Shown piece by piece: positions 43,515 to 52,003 of a stretch of DNA of 64,000 bases; within the stretch, counting starts at the first letter, position 1; each line of letters begins with the position of its first letter. The translations under genes and the position numbers were made by a program. The notes below the pieces were generated by a model. The model searched no databases and was not told the origin of the DNA. It saw only the letters and a list, made by a program, of their open reading frames with translations. Source of the DNA: Scandinavium sp036271055. GTDB taxonomy: Bacteria; Pseudomonadota; Gammaproteobacteria; Enterobacterales; Enterobacteriaceae. The stretch lies in assembly GCF_036271055.1 (NCBI RefSeq), contig NZ_DATBBJ010000070.1, positions 62,001-126,000 on the forward strand, in the 5' to 3' direction.

Positions 43515-44249
43515 ATGTCCGTACTCGATCTGAACGCCTTAAACGCCTTGCCGAAAGTCGAGCGCGTACTCGCGCTTGCAGAAACCAACGGTCAACTGGA
43601 GAAACTCAGCGCGGAAGCGCGCGTGGCGTGGGCACTGGAAAACCTGCCGGGTGACTACGTGCTTTCTTCCAGCTTCGGCATTCAGGCGGCGGTGAGCCTG
43701 CATCTGGTGAATCAACTGCGTCCGGACATCCCGGTCATCCTCACCGACACGGGTTACCTGTTTCCTGAAACCTATCAGTTTATTGATGAACTGACGGACA
43801 AGCTGAAACTCAACCTCAAGATTTACCGTGCTGAACAGAGCCCGGCGTGGCAGGAAGCGCGTTACGGAAAACTGTGGGAGCAGGGCGTTGAAGGCATTGA
43901 GAAATACAATGACATCAACAAAGTCGAGCCGATGAACCGAGCGTTGCAGGAACTGAACGGGCAAACCTGGTTTGCGGGCCTGCGCCGTGAACAGTCTGGC
44001 AGTCGGGCTAATTTACCGGTGCTGGCTATTCAGCGCGGGGTGTTTAAAATCCTGCCGATTATCGACTGGGACAACCGCACGGTTTATCAGTATCTGCAAA
44101 AACACGGCCTGAAATATCATCCGCTGTGGGATCAGGGTTATCTTTCTGTCGGCGATACCCACACCACCCGTAAATGGGAGCCGGGCATGGCTGAAGAAGA
44201 AACGCGTTTCTTTGGTTTGAAGCGTGAATGCGGATTGCACGAAGGGTGA
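43515..44249 (+). CDS. cysH: Phosphoadenylyl-sulfate (PAPS) reductase
   Basis: Reduces PAPS to sulfite using thioredoxin. 244 residues as E. coli, with the single redox cysteine Cys239 in the C-terminal KRECGLHEG. PP-loop-like SSFGIQAAVSLH and arginine-rich TWFAGLRREQSGSR are present; no cluster-binding CC pairs, so it is the PAPS rather than APS type. Last gene of cysJIH, 107 bp after cysI. Confidence 0.96.
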   Translation: MSVLDLNALNALPKVERVLALAETNGQLEKLSAEARVAWALENLPGDYVLSSSFGIQAAVSLHLVNQLRPDIPVILTDTGYLFPETYQFIDELTDKLKLNLKIYRAEQSPAWQEARYGKLWEQGVEGIEKYNDINKVEPMNRALQELNGQTWFAGLRREQSGSRANLPVLAIQRGVFKILPIIDWDNRTVYQYLQKHGLKYHPLWDQGYLSVGDTHTTRKWEPGMAEEETRFFGLKRECGLHEG

Positions 44250-44257
44250 ATGAAGTG

Positions 44258-44280
44258 TCCGGTGGCGAAACGTCACCGGA
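44258..44280. terminator. Hairpin between convergent cysH and iap
   Basis: TCCGGTGGCG (44258-44267), loop AAA, CGTCACCGGA (44271-44280): a 10-bp stem filling most of the 40-bp gap. No strong T-tract on either side. REP-like core. This is the site where type I-E CRISPR-Cas is inserted in many E. coli. Confidence 0.65.
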
Positions 44281-44289
44281 TTGATTGCC

Positions 44290-45333
44290 TTACGCTTTCC
44301 CCGCTTTTGCCAGTTCCTTCACCAGCGGCAACATGATTTTCACCACGTCACGACCACGGTGCTCGATACGGCCCGGCAGGGCTTTGTCTATATATTGCAG
44401 GTTGTCGAGACGGACGTTATGCCAGCTTGTACCGTCCGGGAAGGCGTGCGTTTTAGCGCGCTGCTGGAAACCGTCTTTCTTGCCGAGCGACCAGTTGGTG
44501 GCCTCGACGGAAAGTACGGGAATGCCCGCATTATCAAACACCTCTGCGTCATTACAGCAACCCGTTCCTTTCGGATAGCGGGCGTTCAACCCTGGATTGA
44601 TGGCGGCCTGAATACCGTGGCTACGGGCAATATTCAATGCGCGGTCGCGGGTCAGTTTACGCACTGAGGCGGGCGTTGATTTTCCGCTATTGAAATAGAG
44701 TTTGTCCCCGACCACCAGATTATCCAGATTGATAACCAGCAGAGTGTTTTTCCTTTCCGCAGCGCTCATGCGTTGCAGCAGATTGGCTGCGCCGAGTTTT
44801 CCTTCCTCTTCACCGCTGGTGGCGATAAAACGGATGCTGTATTCCGTCGGTATATTTTTCAAGCGCTCGGCCAGTTCCAGCATCACGCCCACGCCCATGG
44901 CGTTATCATCAATGCCTTGCAGCGTCAGGCCACCGAGATTGTTTTCCACATCGGAATCGCTGTGCGGTGCATAGGTATCAAGATGCGCCATCACGATAAT
45001 CTGTTGGCTGGCTTTACCTTCGTGCGCGGCGATAACCGTGCTGCCGGTGATTTTATGCCAGTTCTGACGCGCGTCTTTGCTGGTGTAAATAAAGCGGCTG
45101 TTAAAGGAGCGAATATCGCTTTCATAGCCCATCTGCGCAAACTGCTGACGAACGTAATCCGCCGAGAGCATTTCTGCAGGGCTGCCGGTCATTCGACCCG
45201 GAAAATAAGTGGCGATATAACGCGCTTGCTGGTTGGCGATGGCACCGGTTGGCACCGAGGCAGCAAAAGATGACGCCGTAAAACATGCGCCTAACGCCAG
45301 GGGAAGCAGGCGGCGGCACAGGGCGGAAAACAT
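44290..45333 (-). CDS. iap: Alkaline phosphatase isozyme conversion aminopeptidase Iap
   Basis: Periplasmic M28-family zinc aminopeptidase that trims the N-terminus of alkaline phosphatase. 347 residues (E. coli 345). Sec signal MFSALCRRLLPLALGACFTASSFAA; metal-binding blocks IVMAHLDTYAPHSD, LQGIDDNAMGVGV, ATSGEEEGKLGA and GCCNDAEVF. In E. coli it borders a CRISPR array; here its 3' end faces cysH directly. Confidence 0.94.
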   Translation of the reverse strand: MFSALCRRLLPLALGACFTASSFAASVPTGAIANQQARYIATYFPGRMTGSPAEMLSADYVRQQFAQMGYESDIRSFNSRFIYTSKDARQNWHKITGSTVIAAHEGKASQQIIVMAHLDTYAPHSDSDVENNLGGLTLQGIDDNAMGVGVMLELAERLKNIPTEYSIRFIATSGEEEGKLGAANLLQRMSAAERKNTLLVINLDNLVVGDKLYFNSGKSTPASVRKLTRDRALNIARSHGIQAAINPGLNARYPKGTGCCNDAEVFDNAGIPVLSVEATNWSLGKKDGFQQRAKTHAFPDGTSWHNVRLDNLQYIDKALPGRIEHRGRDVVKIMLPLVKELAKAGKA

Positions 45334-45506
45334 AATGTGTCCTTACACCAGGGCAAAATAATAAACCGCTCTAGTATGAAACTGTGACCGGTCTAACACA
45401 ATTTCATTTGTTCCTAAACGGGCGAAATATCGAGCGTTAAGCACTTTTTCGTCTTTGCATTGTTGAAGTGTTATTCCTTTGAGGAACTACTCATTCCATT
45501 TCGTAA

Positions 45507-45536
45507 TTTCATTTGCTCTGAGCCTCCCCCTATAGT
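45507..45536 (+). promoter_or_regulatory. Candidate promoter of cysG-cysDNC
   Basis: TTTCAT (45507-45512), 18-bp spacer, TATAGT (45531-45536). The poor -35 suits an activator-dependent promoter such as one controlled by CysB. It would give a short leader to the cysG GTG start at 45571. Confidence 0.4.
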
Positions 45537-45570
45537 CCCTCTATGTTGAATGTGAATGAGTTGTAGCGCC

Positions 45571-46986
45571 GTGGACTACTTGCCTCTCTTTGCCGCTCTG
45601 AAAGACCGCCCGGTTTTGGTTATCGGGGGTGGCGATATTGCCGCCAGAAAAATTCTGCTGTTACGGCGGGCTGGGGCAAACGTGCGCATAGTCGCGCAGC
45701 AACTCTCGGCTGAACTGACAGAACTTGCAGACCAACAGGCCATTGAATGGTTAGCCACAGAATTCGATGAAGCACAGATTGACGCTGTGTTTCTGGTCAT
45801 TGCCGCCACGGATGACAGCGAACTGAACCAACGCGTTTTTGCGGCGGCGAATGCTCGTCAGCGCCTGGTGAACGTGGTGGATAATCAGCCACTGTGCTCT
45901 TTTATCTTCCCGTCGATTGTCGATCGCTCGCCTTTGCTGGTGGCGATCTCCTCGGGCGGTACGGCCCCCGTGCTGGCGCGTATATTGCGCGAAAAAATCG
46001 AAGCGCTGCTGCCGACCAATCTCGGGCGTATGGCGCAGGCGGCGAGTTACTGGCGGCATCACATTCAAACGCGTTTGAAAACGGTGGCCGAACGCCGCCG
46101 TTTTTGGGAGCGCGTATTTACCGGGCGCTTTGCCAGTTTAATGGTGGCGGGCAACGAATCTGCCGCGCAGCAGGCGCTTGAAGATGAATTGAATCAGCCT
46201 GAACGTGCCGTCGGTGAAATTGTGCTGGTCGGCGCAGGGCCTGGCGATGCAGGCCTGCTGACGCTGCGTGGATTGCAGGTTATCCAGAAGGCCGATGTGG
46301 TGTTTTACGATCATCTTGTCAGCGAAGGCGTGCGCGAACTGGTGCGCCGTGATGCGGAGATGATTTGTGTTGGCAAACGCGCGGGCACCCACAGCGTGCC
46401 GCAACATGATACCAACCGTATGCTGGTTGAAGCGGCGCTGGCAGGTAAAAACGTAGTGCGCCTGAAAGGCGGTGACCCGTTCATTTTTGGTCGTGGTGGA
46501 GAAGAACTCCAGGCGGCTGCCGAAGCGGGTGTGCCTTTCCAGGTGGTTCCCGGCATTACCGCTGCGGCGGGGGCGACCGCTTACGCAGGCATCCCACTGA
46601 CCCATCGCGATCACGCACAAAGCGCGACCTTTGTTACCGGACATTACAAAGCCGACAGCACGCCGTTTGATTGGGCGCATCTGGCGCAGAGCCGTCAGAC
46701 GCTGGCGATTTACATGGGCACCATGAAAGCGGCGGAAATCAGCCAACAACTTATAAAGCACGGTCGCGACAGTCTGACGCCAGTGGCGGTGATCAGCCGC
46801 GGCACGCGCGCCGATCAGCAGGTGATCGTCGGAACCTTACAACAACTCGAAAGCCTGGCGAAAGACGCCCCGATGCCAGCATTGCTGGTGGTGGGGGAAG
46901 TGGTGCAACTGCATCAACAACTCGCCTGGTTTCAGAACAATCAACAGCAGGAGGGATTTAACTCTTCTGTGGTGAATCTGGCTTAA
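45571..46986 (+). CDS. cysG: Siroheme synthase CysG, copy in the cysDNC operon
   Basis: Three-activity enzyme making siroheme from uroporphyrinogen III. Start set at GTG 45571, giving 471 residues (MDYLPLFAALKDRP) as in related proteins; an in-frame ATG at 45556 has no better ribosome site. N-terminal precorrin-2 dehydrogenase/ferrochelatase with VLVIGGGDIAARK and AISSGGTAPVLAR; C-terminal methyltransferase from about 215 with VLVGAGPGDAGLLTLRG and RLKGGDPFIFGRGGEE. Clearly diverged from the nir-linked CysG of E. coli. Ten bases before cysD, so siroheme is co-regulated with sulfate activation. Confidence 0.94.
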   Translation: MDYLPLFAALKDRPVLVIGGGDIAARKILLLRRAGANVRIVAQQLSAELTELADQQAIEWLATEFDEAQIDAVFLVIAATDDSELNQRVFAAANARQRLVNVVDNQPLCSFIFPSIVDRSPLLVAISSGGTAPVLARILREKIEALLPTNLGRMAQAASYWRHHIQTRLKTVAERRRFWERVFTGRFASLMVAGNESAAQQALEDELNQPERAVGEIVLVGAGPGDAGLLTLRGLQVIQKADVVFYDHLVSEGVRELVRRDAEMICVGKRAGTHSVPQHDTNRMLVEAALAGKNVVRLKGGDPFIFGRGGEELQAAAEAGVPFQVVPGITAAAGATAYAGIPLTHRDHAQSATFVTGHYKADSTPFDWAHLAQSRQTLAIYMGTMKAAEISQQLIKHGRDSLTPVAVISRGTRADQQVIVGTLQQLESLAKDAPMPALLVVGEVVQLHQQLAWFQNNQQQEGFNSSVVNLA

Positions 46987-46995
46987 GGAACGGTT

Positions 46996-47904
46996 ATGGA
47001 CCAAAAACGACTCACTCACCTGCGTCAACTGGAGGCGGAAAGCATCCATATCATCCGCGAGGTGGCGGCAGAATTTTCTAACCCGGTGATGATGTATTCC
47101 ATCGGCAAAGACTCCAGCGTGATGCTGCATCTGGCGCGTAAAGCGTTCTATCCAGGCACGCTGCCGTTCCCGCTACTTCATGTGGACACCGGCTGGAAGT
47201 TCCGTGAGATGTACGAGTTCCGCGACCGCACGGCCAAAGCTTATGGCTGCGAACTGCTGGTACATAAAAATCCGGAAGGCGTGGCGATGGGCATTAACCC
47301 ATTCGTGCACGGCAGCGCTAAGCATACCGACATCATGAAAACCGAAGGCCTGAAACAGGCACTGAACAAATACGGTTTTGATGCCGCGTTCGGCGGCGCT
47401 CGTCGTGATGAAGAGAAGTCCCGCGCCAAAGAGCGTATCTACTCTTTCCGCGACCGTTTCCACCGTTGGGATCCGAAAAACCAGCGCCCGGAGCTGTGGC
47501 ACAACTACAACGGTCAGATTAACAAAGGCGAAAGCATTCGCGTGTTCCCGCTCTCCAACTGGACTGAGCTGGATATCTGGCAGTACATCTATCTGGAAAA
47601 TATCGAAATCGTTCCTCTGTATCTGGCTGCACCGCGCCCGGTGCTGGAACGTGACGGGATGCTGATGATGATCGACGACGATCGCATTAATTTGCAGCCA
47701 GGTGAGGTGATTAAGCAGCAGATGGTGCGTTTCCGCACGCTCGGCTGCTGGCCACTGACCGGCGCGGTGGAATCGACGGCGCAGACATTACCGGAAATTA
47801 TTGAAGAGATGCTGGTGTCGACCACCAGTGAACGACAGGGCCGCATGATTGACCGCGACCAGTCAGGCTCCATGGAGCTTAAGAAACGTCAGGGTTATTT
47901 CTAA
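46996..47904 (+). CDS. cysD: Sulfate adenylyltransferase subunit 2
   Basis: Catalytic adenylyltransferase subunit forming APS from sulfate and ATP, driven by CysN. 302 residues as E. coli. PP-loop MYSIGKDSSVMLHLARKAF at about 35-53, plus FGGARRDEEKSRAKERIYSFRD. Second gene of cysG-cysD-cysN-cysC. Confidence 0.97.
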   Translation: MDQKRLTHLRQLEAESIHIIREVAAEFSNPVMMYSIGKDSSVMLHLARKAFYPGTLPFPLLHVDTGWKFREMYEFRDRTAKAYGCELLVHKNPEGVAMGINPFVHGSAKHTDIMKTEGLKQALNKYGFDAAFGGARRDEEKSRAKERIYSFRDRFHRWDPKNQRPELWHNYNGQINKGESIRVFPLSNWTELDIWQYIYLENIEIVPLYLAAPRPVLERDGMLMMIDDDRINLQPGEVIKQQMVRFRTLGCWPLTGAVESTAQTLPEIIEEMLVSTTSERQGRMIDRDQSGSMELKKRQGYF

Positions 47905-47913
47905 GGAGCCGCC

Positions 47914-49344
47914 ATGAACACAACGATTGCACAACAAATTGCCGATGAAGGCGGTGTGGAAGCGTATCTGCACGCGCAGCAGCACAAAAGCCTGCTGCGT
48001 TTCCTGACCTGCGGTAGCGTGGATGATGGCAAAAGCACCCTGATCGGTCGCCTGTTGCACGATACTCGCCAGATTTACGAAGATCAGCTCTCATCGCTGC
48101 ACAATGACAGCAAGCGTCACGGCACCCAAGGTGAAAAACTCGACCTGGCGCTGCTGGTTGATGGCTTGCAGGCCGAGCGCGAGCAGGGCATTACCATTGA
48201 CGTTGCGTACCGCTATTTCTCAACTGAGAAGCGCAAATTTATCATTGCCGACACCCCAGGCCACGAACAGTACACCCGTAATATGGCGACCGGTGCTTCC
48301 ACTTGTGATTTAGCGATCCTGCTGATGGACGCGCGTAAAGGCGTGCTCGATCAGACTCGTCGCCACAGTTTTATTTCCACATTGCTGGGTATTAAACACC
48401 TGGTGGTGGCGGTAAACAAAATGGATCTCGTGGAATACAGCGAAGCGAAATTCAATGAAATCCGAGACGCTTACCTGACGTTTGCCGCGCAACTGCCGGG
48501 TGAACTGGATATCCGATTTGTGCCGCTGTCGGCACTTGAAGGCGATAACGTCGCGAGCCAGAGCGATAAAATGCCGTGGTACAGCGGCCCGACTTTACTC
48601 GAAGTGCTGGAAACTGTTGAAATCAAACGCGTGGTAGAGGGTCAGCCGCTGCGTTTCCCGGTCCAGTATGTGAACCGGCCGAATCTTGATTTCCGTGGCT
48701 ATGCGGGCACGCTCGCGTCTGGCACGGTGAGTGTCGGTCAGCGCGTAAAAGTGCTGCCGTCTGGCGTAGAATCCGCTGTTGCGCGCATCGTGACTTTTGA
48801 CGGTGATTTGCAGCAGGCCGCTGCCGGAGAAGCCATCACTCTGGTGCTGAAAGATGAAATCGACATCAGTCGTGGCGATCTGCTGGTGGATGTAAACGAA
48901 AATATTGCTGCGGTGCAAAGCGCGAGCGTGGATGTGGTGTGGATGGCTGAACAGCCCCTCCAGCCGGGGCAAAGCTATGAAATCAAAATCGCCGGGAAGA
49001 AAACACGCGCCCGCGTTGACGGCGTGCAGTATCAGGTGGATATCAACAACCTGACACAGCGCGAAGTGACCAGCCTGCCGCTGAACGGTATTGGACTGGT
49101 GGATGTGACCTTCGACGAACCTTTAGTGCTGGATAAATACCAGCAAAATCCGGTAACCGGCGGCCTTATTTTTATCGATCGCCTGACTAACGTGACCGTC
49201 GGAGCGGGTATGGTTCGCGAACCGCATGAGCAGACCACCGCCGTGAATAACGGGGATTTCAGTGCCTTTGAACTGGAACTGAACGCGCTGGTCCGTAAGC
49301 ACTTCCCGCACTGGGGCGCACGCGATCTACTGGGAGGCAAGTAA
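47914..49344 (+). CDS. cysN: Sulfate adenylyltransferase subunit 1 (GTPase)
   Basis: EF-Tu-like GTPase whose GTP hydrolysis drives APS formation by CysD. 476 residues (E. coli 475). G1 CGSVDDGKSTLIGRLL, G3 ADTPGHEQYTRNM, G4 VAVNKMDLVEY. Domains II and III follow. Separate from CysC, unlike the fused NodQ form. Confidence 0.97.
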   Translation: MNTTIAQQIADEGGVEAYLHAQQHKSLLRFLTCGSVDDGKSTLIGRLLHDTRQIYEDQLSSLHNDSKRHGTQGEKLDLALLVDGLQAEREQGITIDVAYRYFSTEKRKFIIADTPGHEQYTRNMATGASTCDLAILLMDARKGVLDQTRRHSFISTLLGIKHLVVAVNKMDLVEYSEAKFNEIRDAYLTFAAQLPGELDIRFVPLSALEGDNVASQSDKMPWYSGPTLLEVLETVEIKRVVEGQPLRFPVQYVNRPNLDFRGYAGTLASGTVSVGQRVKVLPSGVESAVARIVTFDGDLQQAAAGEAITLVLKDEIDISRGDLLVDVNENIAAVQSASVDVVWMAEQPLQPGQSYEIKIAGKKTRARVDGVQYQVDINNLTQREVTSLPLNGIGLVDVTFDEPLVLDKYQQNPVTGGLIFIDRLTNVTVGAGMVREPHEQTTAVNNGDFSAFELELNALVRKHFPHWGARDLLGGK

Positions 49345-49949
49345 TGGCGCAGCATGACGAGAACGTCGTCTGGCACGCGCATCCCGTTACGCAGCAACAG
49401 CGCGAACAACGCCACGGTCACCGTGGAGTTGTGCTGTGGTTCACCGGGCTTTCCGGCTCGGGAAAATCCACGGTGGCCGGGGCGCTCGAAGAAGCGTTGC
49501 ACGAGCTAGGTGTCAGCACCTATCTGCTGGATGGTGACAATGTGCGTCACGGCTTATGTAGCGATTTAGGCTTTAGCGACGACGACCGCAAAGAGAATAT
49601 CCGCCGCGTCGGCGAAGTCGCTAACCTGATGGTGGATGCTGGTTTGGTTGTGTTGACGGCCTTTATTTCACCGCATCGAGCGGAACGGCAGATGGTGCGC
49701 GAGCGTGTGGGAGAAGGGCGCTTTATTGAAGTGTTTGTCGATACGCCATTGTCAGTGTGTGAAACCCGCGATCCGAAAGGTTTGTATAAAAAAGCGCGCG
49801 CCGGAGAATTGCGTAATTTCACCGGTATCGACTCGGTTTATGAAGCCCCGGACAAGGCCGAAATTCACCTTGATGGCGAACAATTAGTAACAAATTTGAT
49901 TAACCAATTATTAGACCTGCTGAGACAGGACGATATTATCAGATCCTGA
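49344..49949 (+). CDS. cysC: Adenylyl-sulfate kinase
   Basis: Phosphorylates APS to PAPS, the substrate of CysH. 201 residues as E. coli. P-loop WFTGLSGSGKSTVAGALE, DGDNVRHGL and the lid region GLYKKARAGELRNFTGIDS. Its ATG shares one base with the cysN stop. Confidence 0.97.
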   Translation: MAQHDENVVWHAHPVTQQQREQRHGHRGVVLWFTGLSGSGKSTVAGALEEALHELGVSTYLLDGDNVRHGLCSDLGFSDDDRKENIRRVGEVANLMVDAGLVVLTAFISPHRAERQMVRERVGEGRFIEVFVDTPLSVCETRDPKGLYKKARAGELRNFTGIDSVYEAPDKAEIHLDGEQLVTNLINQLLDLLRQDDIIRS

Positions 49950-49954
49950 GACCG

Positions 49955-49970
49955 GGCCGGTTTTCCGGCC
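49955..49970 (+). repeat. Hairpin after cysC
   Basis: GGCCGG-TTTT-CCGGCC perfect 6-bp stem five bases after the cysC stop, with no following T-tract. It may protect the cys mRNA 3' end. Confidence 0.5.
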
Positions 49971-49991
49971 AGTCAAGAAACAGGATTTGAG

Positions 49992-50318
49992 ATGCGCAAT
50001 ACCCAAAACATGACCATTATTCAGACTGAACCCATGAACGGCGAAATCGAAGAGACCACCTGGTCTCTCTCGGGCGCGGTCGTGGGTTTTGTTGCATGGC
50101 TATTGGCGCTCGGGATCCCGTTTGTGTTTTATGGCAGCAATACGCTGTTCTTCTTCCTCTACACGTGGCCCTTCTTTCTGGCGCTACTACCCGTTTCCGT
50201 GGTGATTGGCATTGCGCTACATTCGCTGGTTAACGGTAAACTCCTCTACAGTATTGTGGTGACGCTGATAACCGTCGCAGCACTCTTCGGCTTGCTGTTC
50301 CTGTGGCTACTGGGTTAA
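49992..50318 (+). CDS. ygbE: DUF3561 inner-membrane protein YgbE
   Basis: 108 residues, similar to E. coli YgbE (107). Acidic cytoplasmic N-terminus (MNGEIEETTWSL), then three membrane helices (about 28-48, 52-72, 82-106). No function is established. 42 bp after cysC and followed by 151 bp without a gene before ftsB. Confidence 0.9.
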   Translation: MRNTQNMTIIQTEPMNGEIEETTWSLSGAVVGFVAWLLALGIPFVFYGSNTLFFFLYTWPFFLALLPVSVVIGIALHSLVNGKLLYSIVVTLITVAALFGLLFLWLLG

Positions 50319-50469
50319 ACACAGCGGTCAGTATGTTCGTTTCTATTCAGACCTACGACTCCACGGCCAAAATGTGGTACATTCCCCGCGATATGCGGCA
50401 TCGTCCGCAGGCCTGGGTAGAGCACTCCGGCACGTTATGGGATGATGATGCCGTTTTTCAGGGGGCAGG

Positions 50470-50793
50470 ATGGGTAAATTAACGCTGCTATTGCTGGCAT
50501 TGTTGGTCTGGCTACAGTACTCGCTGTGGTTCGGCAAGAACGGTCTTCACGACTACAGTCGCGTCAATGATGACGTGATGGCTCAGCAAGCGACTAACGC
50601 GAAACTTAAAGCGCGCAACGATCAGCTTTTCGCCGAAATTGACGATCTCAACGGCGGTCAGGAAGCTATCGAAGAACGCGCTCGCAACGAACTCAGTATG
50701 ACCCGCCCGGGCGAAACGTTTTATCGTCTGGTGCCCGATGCGTCTAAACGCAATCAGGGTCAGAATCAGAGTTCGGGGCAGAACAATCGATAA
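50470..50793 (+). CDS. ftsB: Cell division protein FtsB
   Basis: Bitopic divisome protein that forms the FtsQBL complex and helps activate septal synthesis. 107 residues (E. coli 103); the extra residues are in a Gln/Asn/Ser-rich tail (KRNQGQNQSSGQNNR). Membrane helix 3-21, then a periplasmic coiled coil through DDVMAQQATNAKLKARNDQLFAEIDDL. Precedes ispD by 20 bp. Confidence 0.95.
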   Translation: MGKLTLLLLALLVWLQYSLWFGKNGLHDYSRVNDDVMAQQATNAKLKARNDQLFAEIDDLNGGQEAIEERARNELSMTRPGETFYRLVPDASKRNQGQNQSSGQNNR

Positions 50794-50813
50794 TCACAGG
50801 CCAGGATAAACGC

Positions 50814-51524
50814 ATGGCAACCCCTTTTCCGGGCATTTGCGCCGTGGTGCCGGCAGCCGGTTTTGGCCGCCGTATGCAAACGGAATGCCCGAAGCAATAT
50901 CTCTCAATCGGTAACAAAACGATTCTTGAACACGCGGTGGCTGCCCTACTGGCGCATCCGCGTGTCGATCGCGTCATCATCGCTATCAGCGACGGCGACG
51001 AACGCTTCCAGCAACTCCCACTCGCTCATCACCCGCAAATCACCGTTGTTGAAGGTGGCGCAGAACGCGCCGATTCCGTGCTGGCGGGTTTGCGTGCGGC
51101 GGGGGATGCCCCGTGGGTGCTGGTGCATGATGCCGCGCGTCCGTGCCTGCATCAGGACGATCTGGCGAATCTGCTGGCGCTCAGCGATACCAGTCGTGTT
51201 GGCGGGATCCTCGCCGCGCCAGTGCGCGACACCATGAAGCGCGCCGAGCCCGGACGAGAGGCGATAGCCCATACCGTTGACAGAAACGACCTCTGGCATG
51301 CACTGACGCCACAATTTTTCCCTCGCGAACTTCTCTTTGATTGCCTGACTCGGGCGCTCAATGAAGGGGCGACGATCACCGATGAAGCCTCTGCGCTGGA
51401 ATATTGTGGCTTCCACCCACAACTCGTTGTCGGGCGTGCTGATAATATTAAAGTGACCCGCCCGGAAGACCTGGCGCTGGCAGAATTCTACCTTTCCCGT
51501 TGCGGAATTCAGGAGCAGGCATAA
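50814..51524 (+). CDS. ispD: 2-C-methyl-D-erythritol 4-phosphate cytidylyltransferase
   Basis: Third step of the MEP isoprenoid pathway: CTP plus MEP gives CDP-ME. 236 residues as E. coli. Nucleotide-binding AVVPAAGFGRRMQTECPKQYL at the N-terminus and VLVHDAARPCL for metal binding. Its TAA and the ispF ATG share a base (TAATG), a typical coupled pair. Confidence 0.96.
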   Translation: MATPFPGICAVVPAAGFGRRMQTECPKQYLSIGNKTILEHAVAALLAHPRVDRVIIAISDGDERFQQLPLAHHPQITVVEGGAERADSVLAGLRAAGDAPWVLVHDAARPCLHQDDLANLLALSDTSRVGGILAAPVRDTMKRAEPGREAIAHTVDRNDLWHALTPQFFPRELLFDCLTRALNEGATITDEASALEYCGFHPQLVVGRADNIKVTRPEDLALAEFYLSRCGIQEQA

Positions 51525-52003
51525 TGCGAATTGGACACGGTTTTGACGTACACGCCTTTGGCGGAGAAGGCCCGATTATCATTGGTGGCGTGCGCGTGCC
51601 TTACGAAAAAGGCCTGCTGGCTCACTCCGATGGCGACGTGGCGCTGCATGCGCTGACCGACGCGCTGCTCGGCGCGGCGGCGTTAGGTGATATCGGCAAA
51701 CTGTTCCCGGACACTGATCCTGCTTTCAAAGGGGCGGACAGCCGCGAACTGTTGCGTGAAGCCTGGCGTCGTATTCAGGCGAAAGGCTACACGCTCGGTA
51801 ATGTCGATGTGACCATTATTGCTCAGGCCCCGAAAATGCTGCCGCACATCCCGCAGATGCGCGTGTTCATTGCCGAAGATTTGGGCTGCCACATGGATGA
51901 CGTCAATGTGAAAGCGACCACCACCGAAAAACTCGGCTTTACCGGTCGTGGCGAAGGGATTGCTTGCGAAGCCGTAGCGCTGCTGAATAAGGCCCGTCCA
52001 TGA
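51524..52003 (+). CDS. ispF: 2-C-methyl-D-erythritol 2,4-cyclodiphosphate synthase
   Basis: Fifth step of the MEP pathway, forming MEcPP. ATG 51524 gives 159 residues, the E. coli length. Zinc ligands in GFDVHAF and the AHSDGDVALHAL helix; substrate loop TTTEKLGFTGRGEGIAC. Overlaps truD by four bases. Confidence 0.97.
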   Translation: MRIGHGFDVHAFGGEGPIIIGGVRVPYEKGLLAHSDGDVALHALTDALLGAAALGDIGKLFPDTDPAFKGADSRELLREAWRRIQAKGYTLGNVDVTIIAQAPKMLPHIPQMRVFIAEDLGCHMDDVNVKATTTEKLGFTGRGEGIACEAVALLNKARP

